A DNA stretch of 64,000 nt from Pseudomonas frederiksbergensis (GCF_003732705.1 NZ_MOBR01000040.1:1-64000); one strand, 5' to 3'; counted from the stretch's first letter, positions 46,577 through 56,960 are shown. Notes: generated from the letters alone by a model not told the origin. Made by a program: numbers and translations.

Positions 46577-48498
46577 TACTCCGAATCTGGGCGACCACGC
46601 CGGGAAACCGCTTGAGCGAGGAACTCAGCGAATTGGGCGACGGGCATCGAGCCCAGGTCAGCACCTTCACGAGTACGCACAGCGACAGTCTGCATCTCGA
46701 CTTCCCGATCTCCGATAACCAAGAGATAAGGAACCTTGAGCAAAGTATGCTCGCGGATTTTAAAGCCGATCTTTTCATTTCTCAAGTCAGACTTGGCACG
46801 AAATCCGCTTTCGTTGAGAGTTTTTTCAACCTCCGCAGCGAAATCAGCCTGTTTATCAGTGATGTTCATGATCACTGCCTGGGTCGGAGCCAGCCACGCA
46901 GGGAACGCACCCTCGTAGTGCTCGATCAGGATTCCGACAAAACGTTCGAAGGAGCCCAGGATCGCCCGGTGCAACATAACCGGGTGCTTGCGACTGTTGT
47001 CTTCAGAGACGTATTCGGCTCCAAGACGGACAGGCAGATTAAAATCGAGCTGAAGGGTACCACACTGCCAGACACGGCCGAGGCAATCTTTCAGCGAGAA
47101 TTCGATCTTCGGACCGTAGAACGCCCCCTCGCCCGGTTGCAAATCGTACGGCAGGCCAGCGCTATCAAGGGCTGCAGCCAAAGCCGCTTCGGCGCGATCC
47201 CACAGCTCGTCGGAACCGACGCGTTTTTCCGGACGAGTGGACAGCTTCATCTCGACGTCTTTAAAGCCGAAGTCGGCGTAAACGTCCATGGTCAGCTTGA
47301 TAAACGCAGCGGATTCGGCCTGCATCTGCTCTTCGGTGCAGAAGATGTGGGCATCGTCCTGGGTGAATGCACGCACACGCATGATGCCGTGCAACGCACC
47401 CGACGGCTCGTTACGGTGGCAAGCACCGAATTCGGCCAGGCGCATCGGCAGCTCGCGGTAGCTCTTCAGGCCTTGATTGAACACCTGCACGTGGCAAGGA
47501 CAGTTCATCGGCTTGATGGCGTAGTCGCGGTTTTCCGACTGGGTAGTGAACATGTTGTCGGCGTAGTTGGCCCAGTGCCCGGATTTCTCCCACAGGCTGC
47601 GGTCAACGACTTGCGGAGTCTTGATCTCCAGGTAGCCGTTGTCGCGCTGAACCTTGCGCATGTACTGCTCGAGCACCTGGTACAGGGTCCAGCCGTTCGG
47701 GTGCCAGAACACCATGCCCGGCGATTCTTCCTGGGTGTGGAACAGGCCCAGGCGCTTGCCGATCTTGCGGTGATCGCGCTTTTCAGCTTCTTCAATGCGC
47801 TGGATGTAAGCCGCCAGCTGCTTCTTGTCAGCCCAGGCGGTGCCATAAACGCGCTGCAATTGCTCGTTCTTGGCATCGCCGCGCCAGTAGGCGCCGGACA
47901 ACTTGGTCAGCTTGAAGGATTTCAGGAAGCGGGTGTTCGGCACGTGCGGACCGCGGCACATGTCGACGTATTCTTCGTGATAGTACAGGCCCATGGCCTG
48001 TTCGTTCGGCATGTCCTCGACCAGGCGCAACTTGTAGTCTTCGCCACGGGCCTTGAACACTTCGATCACTTCCGCGCGCGGAGTGACTTTCTTGATCACG
48101 TCGTAATCTTTCTCGATCAGCTGCTGCATGCGCTGTTCGATGGCGGCCAGGTCGTCCGGAGTGAAAGGACGCTCGAAGGCGATGTCGTAATAGAAGCCTT
48201 CGTCGATGACCGGACCGATGACCATCTTGGCCGTCGGGTACAGTTGCTTGACCGCGTGGCCAACCAGGTGGGCGCAAGAGTGGCGAATGATCTCCAGCCC
48301 CTCTTCATCCTTTGGCGTAATGATTTGCAGCGTGGAATCGCTGTCGATGATATCGCTGGCGTCGACCAGCTTGCCATTGACCTTGCCGGCCACGGTGGCT
48401 TTGGCCAGGCCAGCACCAATGGATGCGGCGACCTCGGCTACGGAAACCGGGTGATCGAATGAACGTTGACTGCCGTCGGGAAGAGTAATAGTTGGCAT
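46576..48498 (-). CDS. thrS: Threonyl-tRNA synthetase
   Basis: A 640-residue ThrRS starting at [17 protein letters not shown] and editing domains (N-terminal, with [16 protein letters not shown] of the editing site), the class II catalytic core ([21 protein letters not shown]) and the anticodon-binding domain ([19 protein letters not shown]) are present. It charges tRNA-Thr and removes Ser-tRNA-Thr. A ggagg site lies before ATG 48498. A longer frame start at 48531 is unnecessary. It is the first gene of the thrS-infC-rpmI-rplT-pheST-ihfA cluster. Confidence 0.96.
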   Translation of the reverse strand: MPTITLPDGSQRSFDHPVSVAEVAASIGAGLAKATVAGKVNGKLVDASDIIDSDSTLQIITPKDEEGLEIIRHSCAHLVGHAVKQLYPTAKMVIGPVIDEGFYYDIAFERPFTPDDLAAIEQRMQQLIEKDYDVIKKVTPRAEVIEVFKARGEDYKLRLVEDMPNEQAMGLYYHEEYVDMCRGPHVPNTRFLKSFKLTKLSGAYWRGDAKNEQLQRVYGTAWADKKQLAAYIQRIEEAEKRDHRKIGKRLGLFHTQEESPGMVFWHPNGWTLYQVLEQYMRKVQRDNGYLEIKTPQVVDRSLWEKSGHWANYADNMFTTQSENRDYAIKPMNCPCHVQVFNQGLKSYRELPMRLAEFGACHRNEPSGALHGIMRVRAFTQDDAHIFCTEEQMQAESAAFIKLTMDVYADFGFKDVEMKLSTRPEKRVGSDELWDRAEAALAAALDSAGLPYDLQPGEGAFYGPKIEFSLKDCLGRVWQCGTLQLDFNLPVRLGAEYVSEDNSRKHPVMLHRAILGSFERFVGILIEHYEGAFPAWLAPTQAVIMNITDKQADFAAEVEKTLNESGFRAKSDLRNEKIGFKIREHTLLKVPYLLVIGDREVEMQTVAVRTREGADLGSMPVAQFAEFLAQAVSRRGRPDSE

Positions 48499-48872
48499 GG
48501 CGCCTCCTCTCCTAGTGGTGACCCCTACCAAAGGTCACGTGGGTTGGGATGAGCCAGTACAAGATCCGATCCAGGCCATTCAATAACGAACGCCTGCCTT
48601 ACAGCGGCAGGAGCCTTGCGGCCAACCGGAAAACCGAACCAGAGTGACTGGGATTCAAATCAGGGTTATTCGCGCCTCTGCCGCCACCGGGACCAACGGT
48701 CATCCGGAGCCTGCAAAAGCCCGAGCGAGGCATGCTAGCACAGATGAACGGTCGTCGCGGTAGAGAGGTTTTCTGCTGGGGCAAATCAGCCGATTTTATG
48801 CCAGAGTGCTGAACTTGAACCCCGCTTTACCCCTCAGATAACAAGACATTGACCCACAAGGAGCATCCCAGC
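48499..48872. other. thrS leader and divergent promoter region
   Basis: No supported gene. The minus-strand leader of thrS is about 100-350 bases and may fold, as ThrRS operator structures do in E. coli, but I could not find an anticodon-like stem by eye. Confidence 0.35.
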
Positions 48873-49175
48873 ATGCGTCTGAATCGTTTGTTCGCTGTAG
48901 TCGCCCCCATCGTCCTGCTGCTGCCACTGGCCGCACACGCGGATTGGCCAAAGGGTGAGCGCGATAAATACATGGCTCAGTGCACTCAGGCAGCCATCCC
49001 GCAGATCGGCGCTGCGGCGGCCAAGGCTCACTGCGCTTGCGGTGCCGACGCGATCAAATCGTACCCGGCCAGTGACCTTCAGGCCCTGATGGACAACAAG
49101 GCCACTCCCGAACTGCAACAGAAGGCACTGGCTAAAATCGCGTCGTGCAGAGCCGATCCCAAGACGAAAAAGTAA
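48873..49175 (+). CDS. Exported hypothetical protein
   Basis: A 100-residue protein with a signal peptide (LFAVVAPIVLLLPLAAHA) cleaved after AHA. The mature part has four cysteines (CTQ, CACG and SCR segments), likely two disulfides in the periplasm. An aaggag site lies ten bases before ATG 48873. The C-terminal half is helical. It has no known function. Confidence 0.65.
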   Translation: MRLNRLFAVVAPIVLLLPLAAHADWPKGERDKYMAQCTQAAIPQIGAAAAKAHCACGADAIKSYPASDLQALMDNKATPELQQKALAKIASCRADPKTKK

Positions 49176-49467
49176 GCCCAAAAGGACGCTTTGAAGGCCC
49201 CTGCGGCCCATGAAAAGCCTCCGAAACGCGCTTTTTCGTACAATTTATGCAGGTTTTACAGCTTTTTTTATCGTCTTTACTTTTGTCTGAAACCCTTTTA
49301 AATCGGGGCTTTCAGCCAGATTTGGCAGCAAAGAAAGCACGGCTGGCGGGCAAACAGTCCCTCTGGGGGGCTCCCAAACCGTACATTTCGACTATGATAG
49401 TCCCGTGTGCCCAGTTGGCCTGAGCAGCACAGTACTACTGAAAATATATGTTTCTTGGAGATACACC
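49176..49467 (+). promoter_or_regulatory. Long leader region of the cold-shock gene
   Basis: The gap before the csp start holds no gene. The last part, with a cluster of T-rich and pyrimidine stretches, resembles the long 5' untranslated leaders of csp genes. The exact promoter is not clear. Confidence 0.4.
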
Positions 49468-49680
49468 ATGTCTAATCGCCAAACCGGCACCGTTAAATGG
49501 TTCAACGATGAAAAAGGCTTCGGCTTCATCACTCCTCAAGGTGGCGGTGACGACCTGTTCGTACACTTCAAAGCTATCGAAAGCGACGGTTTCAAAAGCC
49601 TGAAAGAAGGCCAGACCGTTTCCTTCGTGGCTGAGAAAGGCCAAAAGGGTATGCAAGCTGCACAAGTTCGCCCAGAGTAA
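49468..49680 (+). CDS. Cold-shock protein CspA-family
   Basis: A 70-residue single-domain OB-fold protein with RNP1 (GFGFITP) and RNP2 (LFVHFKAI) single-strand binding motifs. Cold-shock proteins melt RNA structures and act as chaperones for transcripts. The start at 49468 follows a tggag site. A terminator comes right after the stop. The long frame upstream to 49405 is the leader. Confidence 0.93.
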   Translation: MSNRQTGTVKWFNDEKGFGFITPQGGGDDLFVHFKAIESDGFKSLKEGQTVSFVAEKGQKGMQAAQVRPE

Positions 49681-49695
49681 GTTTCTGGCGCACTA

Positions 49696-49726
49696 AAAAA
49701 ACCCCGTCCATGTGACGGGGTTTTTT
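49696..49726 (+). terminator. Terminator of the cold-shock gene
   Basis: aaaccccgtc and gacggggttt form a nine- to ten-pair stem with a five-base loop and T tail. The A-run on the left also makes it work for the minus-strand lipoprotein gene. Confidence 0.85.
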
Positions 49727-49753
49727 ATGGGCGAAACAAAAGCGGTGCAGCGA

Positions 49754-50074
49754 TCAGCCGCAGTTGACGCGCGTGATCACCAGATTGTCATCGGTGTTCA
49801 GGTTCAGGCGATCGGAGCGGTACTCCAGGGTCACCATATCATCGGGCTTGAGGATCCGGGCATTCTGCGCGCCTGCGCGAGTACGCGCCTGCTCCAGCAG
49901 TTCTGGCGAGGCCTTTTTACCGATGGTGAATTGCGCCGCTTCTGAATCACAACGGCTATGGCCGGTGTCGGTCACCACAGGTTCCTTTGTTGCCGACTCG
50001 GTGGAGGGAGTGCTGCAACCGGCCAGCATGGCAACGGCCAGCAAAGTACCCAATGACGCGAGCTTCCAAGGCAT
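49754..50074 (-). CDS. Lipoprotein, I78-type inhibitor-like
   Basis: A 106-residue lipoprotein with LAGC lipobox (LLAVAMLAGC) after the ATG at 50074, and an aaggagg site. The mature part has the segment GARILKPDDMVTLEYRSDRLNL and a final Cys, resembling peptidase inhibitor I78 family proteins (wedge-shaped periplasmic protease inhibitors). The function is inferred only. It shares the terminator with the cold-shock gene. Confidence 0.7.
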   Translation of the reverse strand: MPWKLASLGTLLAVAMLAGCSTPSTESATKEPVVTDTGHSRCDSEAAQFTIGKKASPELLEQARTRAGAQNARILKPDDMVTLEYRSDRLNLNTDDNLVITRVNCG

Positions 50075-50240
50075 GAAGCCTCCTTCTTTCAATAGTTAAG
50101 CTGAGTTCGTGCGACCGCCAATCCGGCCTTTGGTTTCACAGGCAACGCTATCACCCTGCCCCTCTATCTGAACAATCAGCGAGTTTGCCTGAGCGTCGCC
50201 CCGTCGTTCATCACTCAATCGTGACTGAATATGAACAGAC

Positions 50241-50546
50241 TCAATAGACGTCGATGTAGTCGTAAAGCGGATGCGGCCAGTTCTCTTTCAGCGCATTGAA
50301 AATCTGCATGACCCAGACCTCATCACTGGCCGCGACCATTCCCACATAACCCGAGCCCTTGGCCCACGTCTCCAGACGAAACAGCAGCCCACCGATGTCG
50401 GTGCCGCCCACAACGCCCGATGAAATGTAAGCGATGCCAGCCTTGGTAACCCGCAACTGGGTGTGCTCATCGTCGCTGGCCGAGGCCAACAGCAGGCGTA
50501 CGGTCTCAAGGGTCAAACCGTCAGGGGTGTTCAAATCAATCTGCAC
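50241..50546 (-). CDS. Conserved hypothetical protein, GTG start
   Basis: A 101-residue soluble protein beginning with GTG at 50546 preceded by aagga. It contains AGIAYISSGVVGGTDIGGLLF and ends YDYIDVY. It looks like a small family shared among pseudomonads. The function is not known. It is transcribed away from the 50679 gene with about 130 bases between. Confidence 0.6.
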   Translation of the reverse strand: MQIDLNTPDGLTLETVRLLLASASDDEHTQLRVTKAGIAYISSGVVGGTDIGGLLFRLETWAKGSGYVGMVAASDEVWVMQIFNALKENWPHPLYDYIDVY

Positions 50547-50678
50547 AGCGCGGTCCTTGAAAATCCATCAAAGACCAAGTGTCGCATAGCCCTCCCCTCA
50601 TGCCTAAGTCGGAGTGCCAAACGCCGCGCAAAATGGTTAACTCGACGTTCAGACTTTTCCGACTTCACGAGCGCCATC

Positions 50679-50891
50679 ATGACCACCGTAAGTATCGAAG
50701 CCGACATCAAAGCCAAGTGGGCACAGGGCCATAGCGCCTACAGCCCCGGTAGCCCGGAGGAGCTGGCAATTATAGGGATCGATCTGTTGGTCAAGGAACT
50801 GGGAACGCAAGCCGCGCAGTCATTCATCGCCCAGGTATTCGAGAAATACCCGGCTGACTATCCCGGCGTGGTTGACTCAGGCAGGGAGTAA
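50679..50891 (+). CDS. Small hypothetical protein, 70 aa
   Basis: A 70-residue protein starting MTTVSIEADIKAKWAQGHSA. It has a helical C-terminal part (AIIGIDLLVKELGTQAAQ). No family name is known. The earlier frame start at 50463 overlaps the opposite gene and is not real. It converges with the nucleoside-hydrolase gene and shares its terminator. Confidence 0.55.
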   Translation: MTTVSIEADIKAKWAQGHSAYSPGSPEELAIIGIDLLVKELGTQAAQSFIAQVFEKYPADYPGVVDSGRE

Positions 50892-50917
50892 AAACCCGCA
50901 GGCAGGCACCTGCGGGT
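50888..50917 (-). terminator. Terminator of the ribose operon
   Basis: acccgcagg and cctgcgggt form a nine-pair stem with a six-base loop. On the minus strand a five-T run follows. It ends the rbs transcript and lies next to the stop of the small plus-strand gene. Confidence 0.8.
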
Positions 50918-50924
50918 ATACGGC

Positions 50925-51953
50925 TTACTTCAGACGAGCCAGACGCTGGGTCAGCAGGTCGAAGAAGCCCTGGGCATCGCCATTCTCGACCCAGAAAGCA
51001 TTCTTCGGTGCTTTGAGGCCGTCATACCAGTCGACAACAGTCTGGCCAAAGGTGATGCCTTCGCGGCTGTCGATCGCCACGTTGACCGAACGACCGGTGA
51101 ACAGCTCCGGCTTCAGCAGGTAAGCGATGACGGTGGCGTCATGCACCGGGCCGCCCGGGATGCCGTAGTGTTCCATGTCGCCCTTGACGTACTCATTGAG
51201 AATATCGCCCACGATCTTGCCAGCATTGTTGTTGAGCGCAGCGATCTGCTTCAGGCGCGCGTCGCTGGTGAGGATTTTGTGGGTCACGTCCAGCGGCAGA
51301 TAGGTCAGCTTCACGCCGCTCTTGAGTACCACTTCCGCAGCCTGAGGGTCAGCGAACAGGTTGAATTCGGCCACCGGGGTGATGTTGCCACCATTGAAGT
51401 GCGCACCGCCCATGATCACCACTTCCTTGATGCCCTGAACGATTTCAGGTTCCTGGATCAGCGCCAGGGCCAGGTTGGTCTGTGGACCGAGCATGGCGAT
51501 GGTGATGCTGTGGGGTTTGGCTTTTTTCAAGGTATCGATCAGGTAATTGACCGCATTGCCCTCGGCCAGGCCTTTCTTCGGCTCGTGCACGGTGACACCC
51601 GACAGGCCTTCCTTGCCATGGATGTTCTCGGCGTAGATCGGTGTGCGCATCAACGGTTTCGGCGCACCCGCGTAGACCGGCACTTCTTCGCGCCCCGCCC
51701 ACTCACGGGCCAGCCGCGCATTACGCGAGGTCTTGTCCAGGCGCACGTTGCCAGCCACGGTGGTCAGCGCGCGAATGTTCAGTTCTTCCGGCGAGGCCAG
51801 GGCAAACAGCAAGGCCACTACGTCGTCGGCACCCGGGTCGGTGTCGATGATCAAGTCGATCTTTTCCGCCGCCTGGGCGCTTGTTGCGGTTATCAGGGAC
51901 AAAAGCAGCAGACTCCGGAGCAGATGATGCAATTTCTGAGCATAGCGGTGCAT
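50925..51953 (-). CDS. Periplasmic nucleoside hydrolase (IUNH family)
   Basis: A 342-residue inosine-uridine-preferring-type nucleoside hydrolase with a signal peptide (SLITATSAQA, residues 19-28) and the catalytic Asp/Ca2+ loop DTDPGADD at 37-44. It hydrolyses a ribonucleoside to base plus ribose. Being exported and last in the ribose operon, after rbsD, it should release ribose for RbsB to bind (inference). The ATG at 51953 has a ggag site. The frame start upstream at 52046 is not used. Confidence 0.85.
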   Translation of the reverse strand: MHRYAQKLHHLLRSLLLLSLITATSAQAAEKIDLIIDTDPGADDVVALLFALASPEELNIRALTTVAGNVRLDKTSRNARLAREWAGREEVPVYAGAPKPLMRTPIYAENIHGKEGLSGVTVHEPKKGLAEGNAVNYLIDTLKKAKPHSITIAMLGPQTNLALALIQEPEIVQGIKEVVIMGGAHFNGGNITPVAEFNLFADPQAAEVVLKSGVKLTYLPLDVTHKILTSDARLKQIAALNNNAGKIVGDILNEYVKGDMEHYGIPGGPVHDATVIAYLLKPELFTGRSVNVAIDSREGITFGQTVVDWYDGLKAPKNAFWVENGDAQGFFDLLTQRLARLK

Positions 51954-51997
51954 AGCGCACTCCTTGTGCGTGGGAAAGCAGAAAGGGATACAGCGAG

Positions 51998-52402
51998 TTA
52001 GAACGTCACTCCGGACACCAGCACGATGTTGCAGTACGGCGAACATTCGCCCGTACGAACAATCGCCCGCGCCTGTCGGCTGAGGATTTTGAATTGCTCA
52101 TGACTGAGCAGGTCACGCCGGCCCAGCGCGCCTTCGGCGTTCAGATCATCCAGCGTCGCCAGAGCCGCAGGTTGTTTGTCCAGGATCTCCTGGGCGAGCA
52201 CATGGCTTTCGACCTGCATTTCGCTGAGCACCACCTTCAAGGTGCTGACGAAATCCGGAATACCATGGGTCAGGGCCAGGTCGATCAGTTCGACGCCCGG
52301 CGGCACCGGCAGGCCAGCATCACCGATCACCACCATATCGCCATGGCCCAGGGACGCGATTAGCCGCGACAGTGCGACGTTGAGCAAAGGTGTCTTTTTC
52401 AT
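51998..52402 (-). CDS. rbsD: D-ribose pyranase
   Basis: A 134-residue RbsD. It interconverts beta-pyranose and beta-furanose forms of ribose so that RbsK can use it. The typical N-terminus [22 protein letters not shown] with the catalytic His is present. It overlaps the end of rbsK by four bases (ATGA), so translation is coupled. The nucleoside-hydrolase gene follows after about 45 bases. Confidence 0.92.
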   Translation of the reverse strand: MKKTPLLNVALSRLIASLGHGDMVVIGDAGLPVPPGVELIDLALTHGIPDFVSTLKVVLSEMQVESHVLAQEILDKQPAALATLDDLNAEGALGRRDLLSHEQFKILSRQARAIVRTGECSPYCNIVLVSGVTF

Positions 52403-53316
52403 GGGGTTTTAAAGGCCTGTACGTCGGACAAGGTAGGAATCGAAGGTTGAGCACCTGCGCGAGTGACCGACAGCGCCGCAGCGACCTGACCGAAACGGAT
52501 CGCCTCGGCCTCGCTTTCGCCAGACGCCAGCGCCGCAGCGAAACCGCCGACAAAGGTGTCACCCGCCGCCGTCGTGTCCACCGCTTTCACGGTCGGCGCA
52601 GGGAAATGCTCGAAGCCCGTGCCGTTGGCAAACAGCGATCCTTGAGCGCCAAGGGTGATGATCACCTTGCCAGCGCCCATACCGATCAATCGGGTCGCGG
52701 CGATTTCGGCGGTTTCCAGGGAATCCACCGGCAACCCGCTCAGGGCCGACGCTTCGCTTTCGTTAGGAATCAGGTAGTCAATCGACGAATACCAATCTGC
52801 CGGCAGCGGACGACTGGCCGGCGCCGGATTGAGAATCACGGTCTTGCCGAGTTCACGGCCGCGCTTGAGTGCATGTCCGACCGTGGCGTCCGGCACTTCC
52901 AATTGACAGATGATCACGTCCGCCGCCTGCAGCACTGCGTCGAAACGGTCGATCACTTCAGGCGTCAGCGCACCGTTGGCACCGGCGACAATCACAATCG
53001 CGTTTTGGCTGTTGTCATCGACCACGATCAAAGCCACGCCACTGGCGCCATCGACGATGCTGACCGCCTGACAATCGATCTGCTCGGCCAATAACGCCCC
53101 GCGCAGTTCCTGGCCATAGGCATCGGTACCGACGCAGCCGACCATCGACACCTGGGCACCCAGTCGCGCGGCGGCCACGGCCTGGTTCGCACCCTTGCCG
53201 CCGGAGACCGTGGCAAACGACTGACCGATCAGCGTTTCACCGCCACGGGGCAGCCGTGGCGCCCGGGTCACCAGGTCCATGTTCAGGCTGCCTATTACCA
53301 CTACTTTTGCTGGCAT
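52399..53316 (-). CDS. rbsK: Ribokinase
   Basis: A 305-residue PfkB-family kinase that makes D-ribose 5-phosphate. Signature 1 is [15 protein letters not shown] and signature 2 is [17 protein letters not shown] (catalytic Asp in the GAGD-like segment). The NPAPA motif is also present. It lies between rbsR and rbsD, with a 36-base gap after rbsR. Confidence 0.95.
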   Translation of the reverse strand: MPAKVVVIGSLNMDLVTRAPRLPRGGETLIGQSFATVSGGKGANQAVAAARLGAQVSMVGCVGTDAYGQELRGALLAEQIDCQAVSIVDGASGVALIVVDDNSQNAIVIVAGANGALTPEVIDRFDAVLQAADVIICQLEVPDATVGHALKRGRELGKTVILNPAPASRPLPADWYSSIDYLIPNESEASALSGLPVDSLETAEIAATRLIGMGAGKVIITLGAQGSLFANGTGFEHFPAPTVKAVDTTAAGDTFVGGFAAALASGESEAEAIRFGQVAAALSVTRAGAQPSIPTLSDVQAFKTP

Positions 53317-53352
53317 ACGTCACTACTCATTAATTCGGTTTCTGCGGTGCTT

Positions 53353-54372
53353 TCAGCGAAATTCAGAGAACACACCGGCCAGCGGCGCAGTCGATTCTCG
53401 CAAGACAATGCTGGGGGTCACGATCCGTTGATCAGTGGCCAGATCCGGCGTGGCGATCCGGCGCAACAGCACTTCAGCCGCCATCTCGCCCAGTTGCAGG
53501 ATCGACTGGCCCACAGTGGTCAGCGCCGGGTAGACATAACGGCTCATCTGGATGTCATCGAAGCCGATTACCGACAACTCGCTGGGCACACGAATATTGC
53601 GCTCGGCGGCCGCTCGCAGCACACCGATGCCGATCATGTCGTTGCCGGCAAAAATCGCGCTGGGCGGGTTCTTTTCCAGCAGGATCGCCGCCGCACTGTA
53701 ACCGCCGGTACTGGTGAAGTCGCTTTCCAGCATGCGCTCGCGCGGCACTTCGACACCCGCCTCTTTCAACGCCCGGCAGTAACCGGCCAGACGCATTTGC
53801 GCCACGCTGGTATCCGCCGGCCCGCCGATGGTGGCGATATCCCGATGGCCCAATTCCAGCAAATGCCGGGTCGCCAGGTAGGCGCCGTATTCGTGGTCGA
53901 TGCGCACCAGATCGGCATTCACCCCTTCCAGCCCACGGTCGACAATCACCATCGGCGTGCGCACGCCCGCCAGGCCTTCAGCGAGCACGGCATCACCACC
54001 GGCCGAAGCCACGATCAAGCCGTCGATGCGTTTTTCCAGCAGCACCCGCAAATAGCTGCGTTGCTTGTCCGGGTTGTCGTCGGAGTTGCAGAGGATCACG
54101 CAGTAGCCGTTACGCTCGCAGTAATCCTCGATGCCCCGGGCCAGTTCGGCGAAGTACGGGTTGAGGCTGTTGGGCACCAGCAAACCGATGGTCGCTGTGG
54201 TTTTCGCTTTCAACGAACGCGCGACGGCGCTGGGTACGTAGTCGAGGCTTTTGATTGCCGCCTCGACTTTCACCCGCACTTCTTCACTGACCGGCCGCGT
54301 CTTGTTCACCACGTGGGACACGGTGGTGTAGGAAATTCCTGCAAGTGCCGCCACATCCTTGATCGTTGCCAT
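53353..54372 (-). CDS. rbsR: LacI-family ribose regulator
   Basis: A 339-residue LacI/GalR-family regulator with the HTH MATIKDVAALAGISYTTVSH, the hinge helix VPSAVARSLK and the periplasmic-binding-like effector domain. It most likely represses the rbs operon without ribose, at the palindrome near 58009. It is within the operon, three bases after rbsC. Confidence 0.88.
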   Translation of the reverse strand: MATIKDVAALAGISYTTVSHVVNKTRPVSEEVRVKVEAAIKSLDYVPSAVARSLKAKTTATIGLLVPNSLNPYFAELARGIEDYCERNGYCVILCNSDDNPDKQRSYLRVLLEKRIDGLIVASAGGDAVLAEGLAGVRTPMVIVDRGLEGVNADLVRIDHEYGAYLATRHLLELGHRDIATIGGPADTSVAQMRLAGYCRALKEAGVEVPRERMLESDFTSTGGYSAAAILLEKNPPSAIFAGNDMIGIGVLRAAAERNIRVPSELSVIGFDDIQMSRYVYPALTTVGQSILQLGEMAAEVLLRRIATPDLATDQRIVTPSIVLRESTAPLAGVFSEFR

Positions 54373-54375
54373 GAA

Positions 54376-55353
54376 TCAGGTCCGCCGGCTTGCGCGCTGA
54401 CTGCGATAAGTATCCAGCACCACCGCTACCACGATAACTGCACCGGTGATGATGCGCTTGGTCGGTTCGGTCGCGCCGATCTGCGCCAGACCGGCCGCCA
54501 GTACAGAAATGATCAACACACCGAAGAACGTACTGATGACCGAACCACGGCCGCCCATCAGGCTGGTGCCGCCGATCACCACGGCGGCGATCACTTGCAG
54601 CTCCAGGCCGGAGCCGGCATTCGGGTCCGCGGCTTCCAGACGGGAAATCTGGAACAGCGCAGCGATACCGGCCAGCAGGCCCATCAGGCTGAACACCAGA
54701 ATCTTGTAGGGCTTTGGATTGATCCCTGCCAGACGCACCGCTTCTTCGTTGGTGCCAATACCGATCAGGTAACGGCCAAACACGGTACGGGTCAATACGG
54801 CCTGGGCGACGATGATGATCACAAAGGCAATGATGAACGACGGCGAAATACCGAAGGCAATCGGGTTGGAAAGCCAGGCGAAGGCGTCACCGATATAAGC
54901 CGTGCGCGAGCCGGTCATTTGGTACGCCAGGCCGCGGGCCATTTCCAGCACGCCGAGGGACACGATGAACGACGGGATCCGCCAGGCCACGGTGATCGAA
55001 CCAGTGATGGTCCCGGCCAGTGCCGCCACCGCCATGCCGAGCAACGCTGCCGGCAAGACACTCCAGCCCCAACCGAGAATCGCCACGCTGACCGCGGAAG
55101 CCGCGAGCGCCAGCACCGAACCGACCGACAGGTCGATGCCGCCGATGATCAGCACGAAGGTCATGCCGACCGCCAGCACCATCAAGTCCGGGATCTGGTT
55201 GGCCAGGGTACTGAAGGTGTCGTACGACAGGAAATGGCTGCTCAGCACCGAGAACAGCGCGACCATCGCCAGCAAGGCACCGGCCAGGCCCAGATAGGTG
55301 CCGAGGCCGTAAAAATTGCCACTACGTTTACCGGCAGACGTTGCAGTTTTCAT
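54376..55353 (-). CDS. rbsC: Ribose ABC transporter permease
   Basis: A 325-residue inner-membrane permease with eight to ten spans. It contains the EAA-like loop (GINPKPYKILVFSLMGLLAG) of the carbohydrate-uptake 2 class. It pairs with RbsA and RbsB to import ribose. It overlaps the end of rbsA by four bases (ATGA). Confidence 0.92.
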   Translation of the reverse strand: MKTATSAGKRSGNFYGLGTYLGLAGALLAMVALFSVLSSHFLSYDTFSTLANQIPDLMVLAVGMTFVLIIGGIDLSVGSVLALAASAVSVAILGWGWSVLPAALLGMAVAALAGTITGSITVAWRIPSFIVSLGVLEMARGLAYQMTGSRTAYIGDAFAWLSNPIAFGISPSFIIAFVIIIVAQAVLTRTVFGRYLIGIGTNEEAVRLAGINPKPYKILVFSLMGLLAGIAALFQISRLEAADPNAGSGLELQVIAAVVIGGTSLMGGRGSVISTFFGVLIISVLAAGLAQIGATEPTKRIITGAVIVVAVVLDTYRSQRASRRT

Positions 55354-56903
55354 GGAAGATCCCTAGGCGCTGCTTCGTTGAGCAACGCATCACGTTTTTG
55401 GTAGCCGGCAAAAGCGGCGGCAAGCAAATCATCCTGGGTCCAGCTGTCGCGCTCGAACGTGTCGATCAGACGCCCCGCCGACAACACGCCGATCCGGTCG
55501 CAAATCAGCATCAGTTCCCGCAGGTCACTGGACACCACCACCAGCGCTTTACCCTGGCGCGTCAATTCGCCGAGCAAGGCATAGATGTCGAACTTGGCGC
55601 CGACGTCGATGCCACGGGTCGGCTCGTCGAACAACATCACCGAACAATCGCGCTCCAGCCAACGGCCGATCACGACTTTCTGCTGGTTGCCGCCGGACAG
55701 CTCGGACACCAGTTGCGTCGGGCTGGAACTGCGGATGCGCATGGCGTTGATCTGACGCTGGGCCAGAGCCATCTCGTCACCGTTGTTGACGACGCCCGCA
55801 TTGGAAATCACTGGCATGTTACCCAAGGCAATATTGGCGCTGATCGACTGGGTCAGCAGCAGGCCTTCGCCCTTGCGATCCTCGGTGATCAGGGCAATGC
55901 CATGGGCGACCGCGTCAGCCGGGGAGCGAATGTTGACGACTTGAGCCGGCGAACCCAGGGCCACGGTGCCGCTGTCGGCCGTATCCGCGCCGAAGATCAG
56001 CCGCAGAAGCTCGGTGCGCCCTGCCCCGATCAACCCGGAAATACCGTAGATCTCACCGGCGCGCACTTCGAAAGACACGTCGCGAACTTTGTCGGAACGG
56101 GTCAGCCCTTTGACCGTCAAGGCCGGCGCGCCAATGTTGCGCGGCCCCATGTCCATGTGTTCGCCCAGCTCGCGACCCACCATCAGGGTGACCAGTTGCT
56201 CGCTGTTGTAATTGGCCATCGGCTCGACGCAGACCAGGTTGCCGTCGCGCAATACCGCAATGCGCTGGGCCACCCGCGCCAGTTCTTCGAGGCGGTGGGA
56301 AATGTAGATGATCGACACGCCGCGAGCTTGCAGGCGCGTGATCTGCTCGAACAGCATCTCGACTTCCCGCGCCGTCAACATCGCGGTCGGCTCATCGAGG
56401 ATCAGCACATGGCAATCGCCGATCAGGTTGCGGGCGATCTCGACCATTTGCTGATGACCGATGCCCAGTTCGCCGACCAGGGTGTCCGGGTCAATCGCAT
56501 CGAGGCCGACCTGGGCCATCGCCTCGATCGCCGCCTTACGCAGTTGCTTGCGGCTGATCCAGCCACCGCTGCTCGGAAGGTTGTCGAGAAACAGGTTTTC
56601 CGCGACCGACAGGGTCGGCAACAGATTGAGTTCTTGCATGACCATGCGGATGCCCAGGTCTTCGGCCTGGGTGCGGCTGCCGGGGCGATATTCCTGACCC
56701 TGGAATTGCATCTGGCCGGTGGTCGGCGTGACCAGCCCGCCGATGATTTTCGACAGGGTGCTTTTGCCGGCGCCGTTCTCACCGGTCAGCGCCAGCACTT
56801 CACCGCGCATCAGCGTCAGGTCGATGCCGGTCAGGACTGGTTGGGCATAGGTCTTACCGATACCGCTGACCGAGAGGACAGCGTTCGGGGCGGAAACTGA
56901 CAT
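55350..56903 (-). CDS. rbsA: Ribose ABC transporter ATP-binding protein
   Basis: A 517-residue ATPase with two nucleotide-binding domains. The first has the Walker A GENGAGKST and a Walker B LDEPTAML. The second is degenerate in Walker A and has LSGGNQQKVV and FDEPTRGIDVG. This is the CUT2 sugar importer ATPase. It lies after a hairpin downstream of rbsB. Confidence 0.93.
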   Translation of the reverse strand: MSVSAPNAVLSVSGIGKTYAQPVLTGIDLTLMRGEVLALTGENGAGKSTLSKIIGGLVTPTTGQMQFQGQEYRPGSRTQAEDLGIRMVMQELNLLPTLSVAENLFLDNLPSSGGWISRKQLRKAAIEAMAQVGLDAIDPDTLVGELGIGHQQMVEIARNLIGDCHVLILDEPTAMLTAREVEMLFEQITRLQARGVSIIYISHRLEELARVAQRIAVLRDGNLVCVEPMANYNSEQLVTLMVGRELGEHMDMGPRNIGAPALTVKGLTRSDKVRDVSFEVRAGEIYGISGLIGAGRTELLRLIFGADTADSGTVALGSPAQVVNIRSPADAVAHGIALITEDRKGEGLLLTQSISANIALGNMPVISNAGVVNNGDEMALAQRQINAMRIRSSSPTQLVSELSGGNQQKVVIGRWLERDCSVMLFDEPTRGIDVGAKFDIYALLGELTRQGKALVVVSSDLRELMLICDRIGVLSAGRLIDTFERDSWTQDDLLAAAFAGYQKRDALLNEAAPRDLP

Positions 56904-56919
56904 AAAAAACTCTCCATGC

Positions 56920-56939
56920 GCTCGCCCGGACGGGCGAGC
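56920..56939 (-). promoter_or_regulatory. Hairpin between rbsB and rbsA
   Basis: gctcgcccg and cgggcgagc are a perfect nine-pair stem with a two-base loop in the rbsB-rbsA gap. It lacks a T-run. It probably protects the upstream rbsB message, so that binding protein is made in excess over the ATPase. Confidence 0.65.
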
Positions 56940-56960
56940 ACCGTTGTGTCGCCAGAAGGA

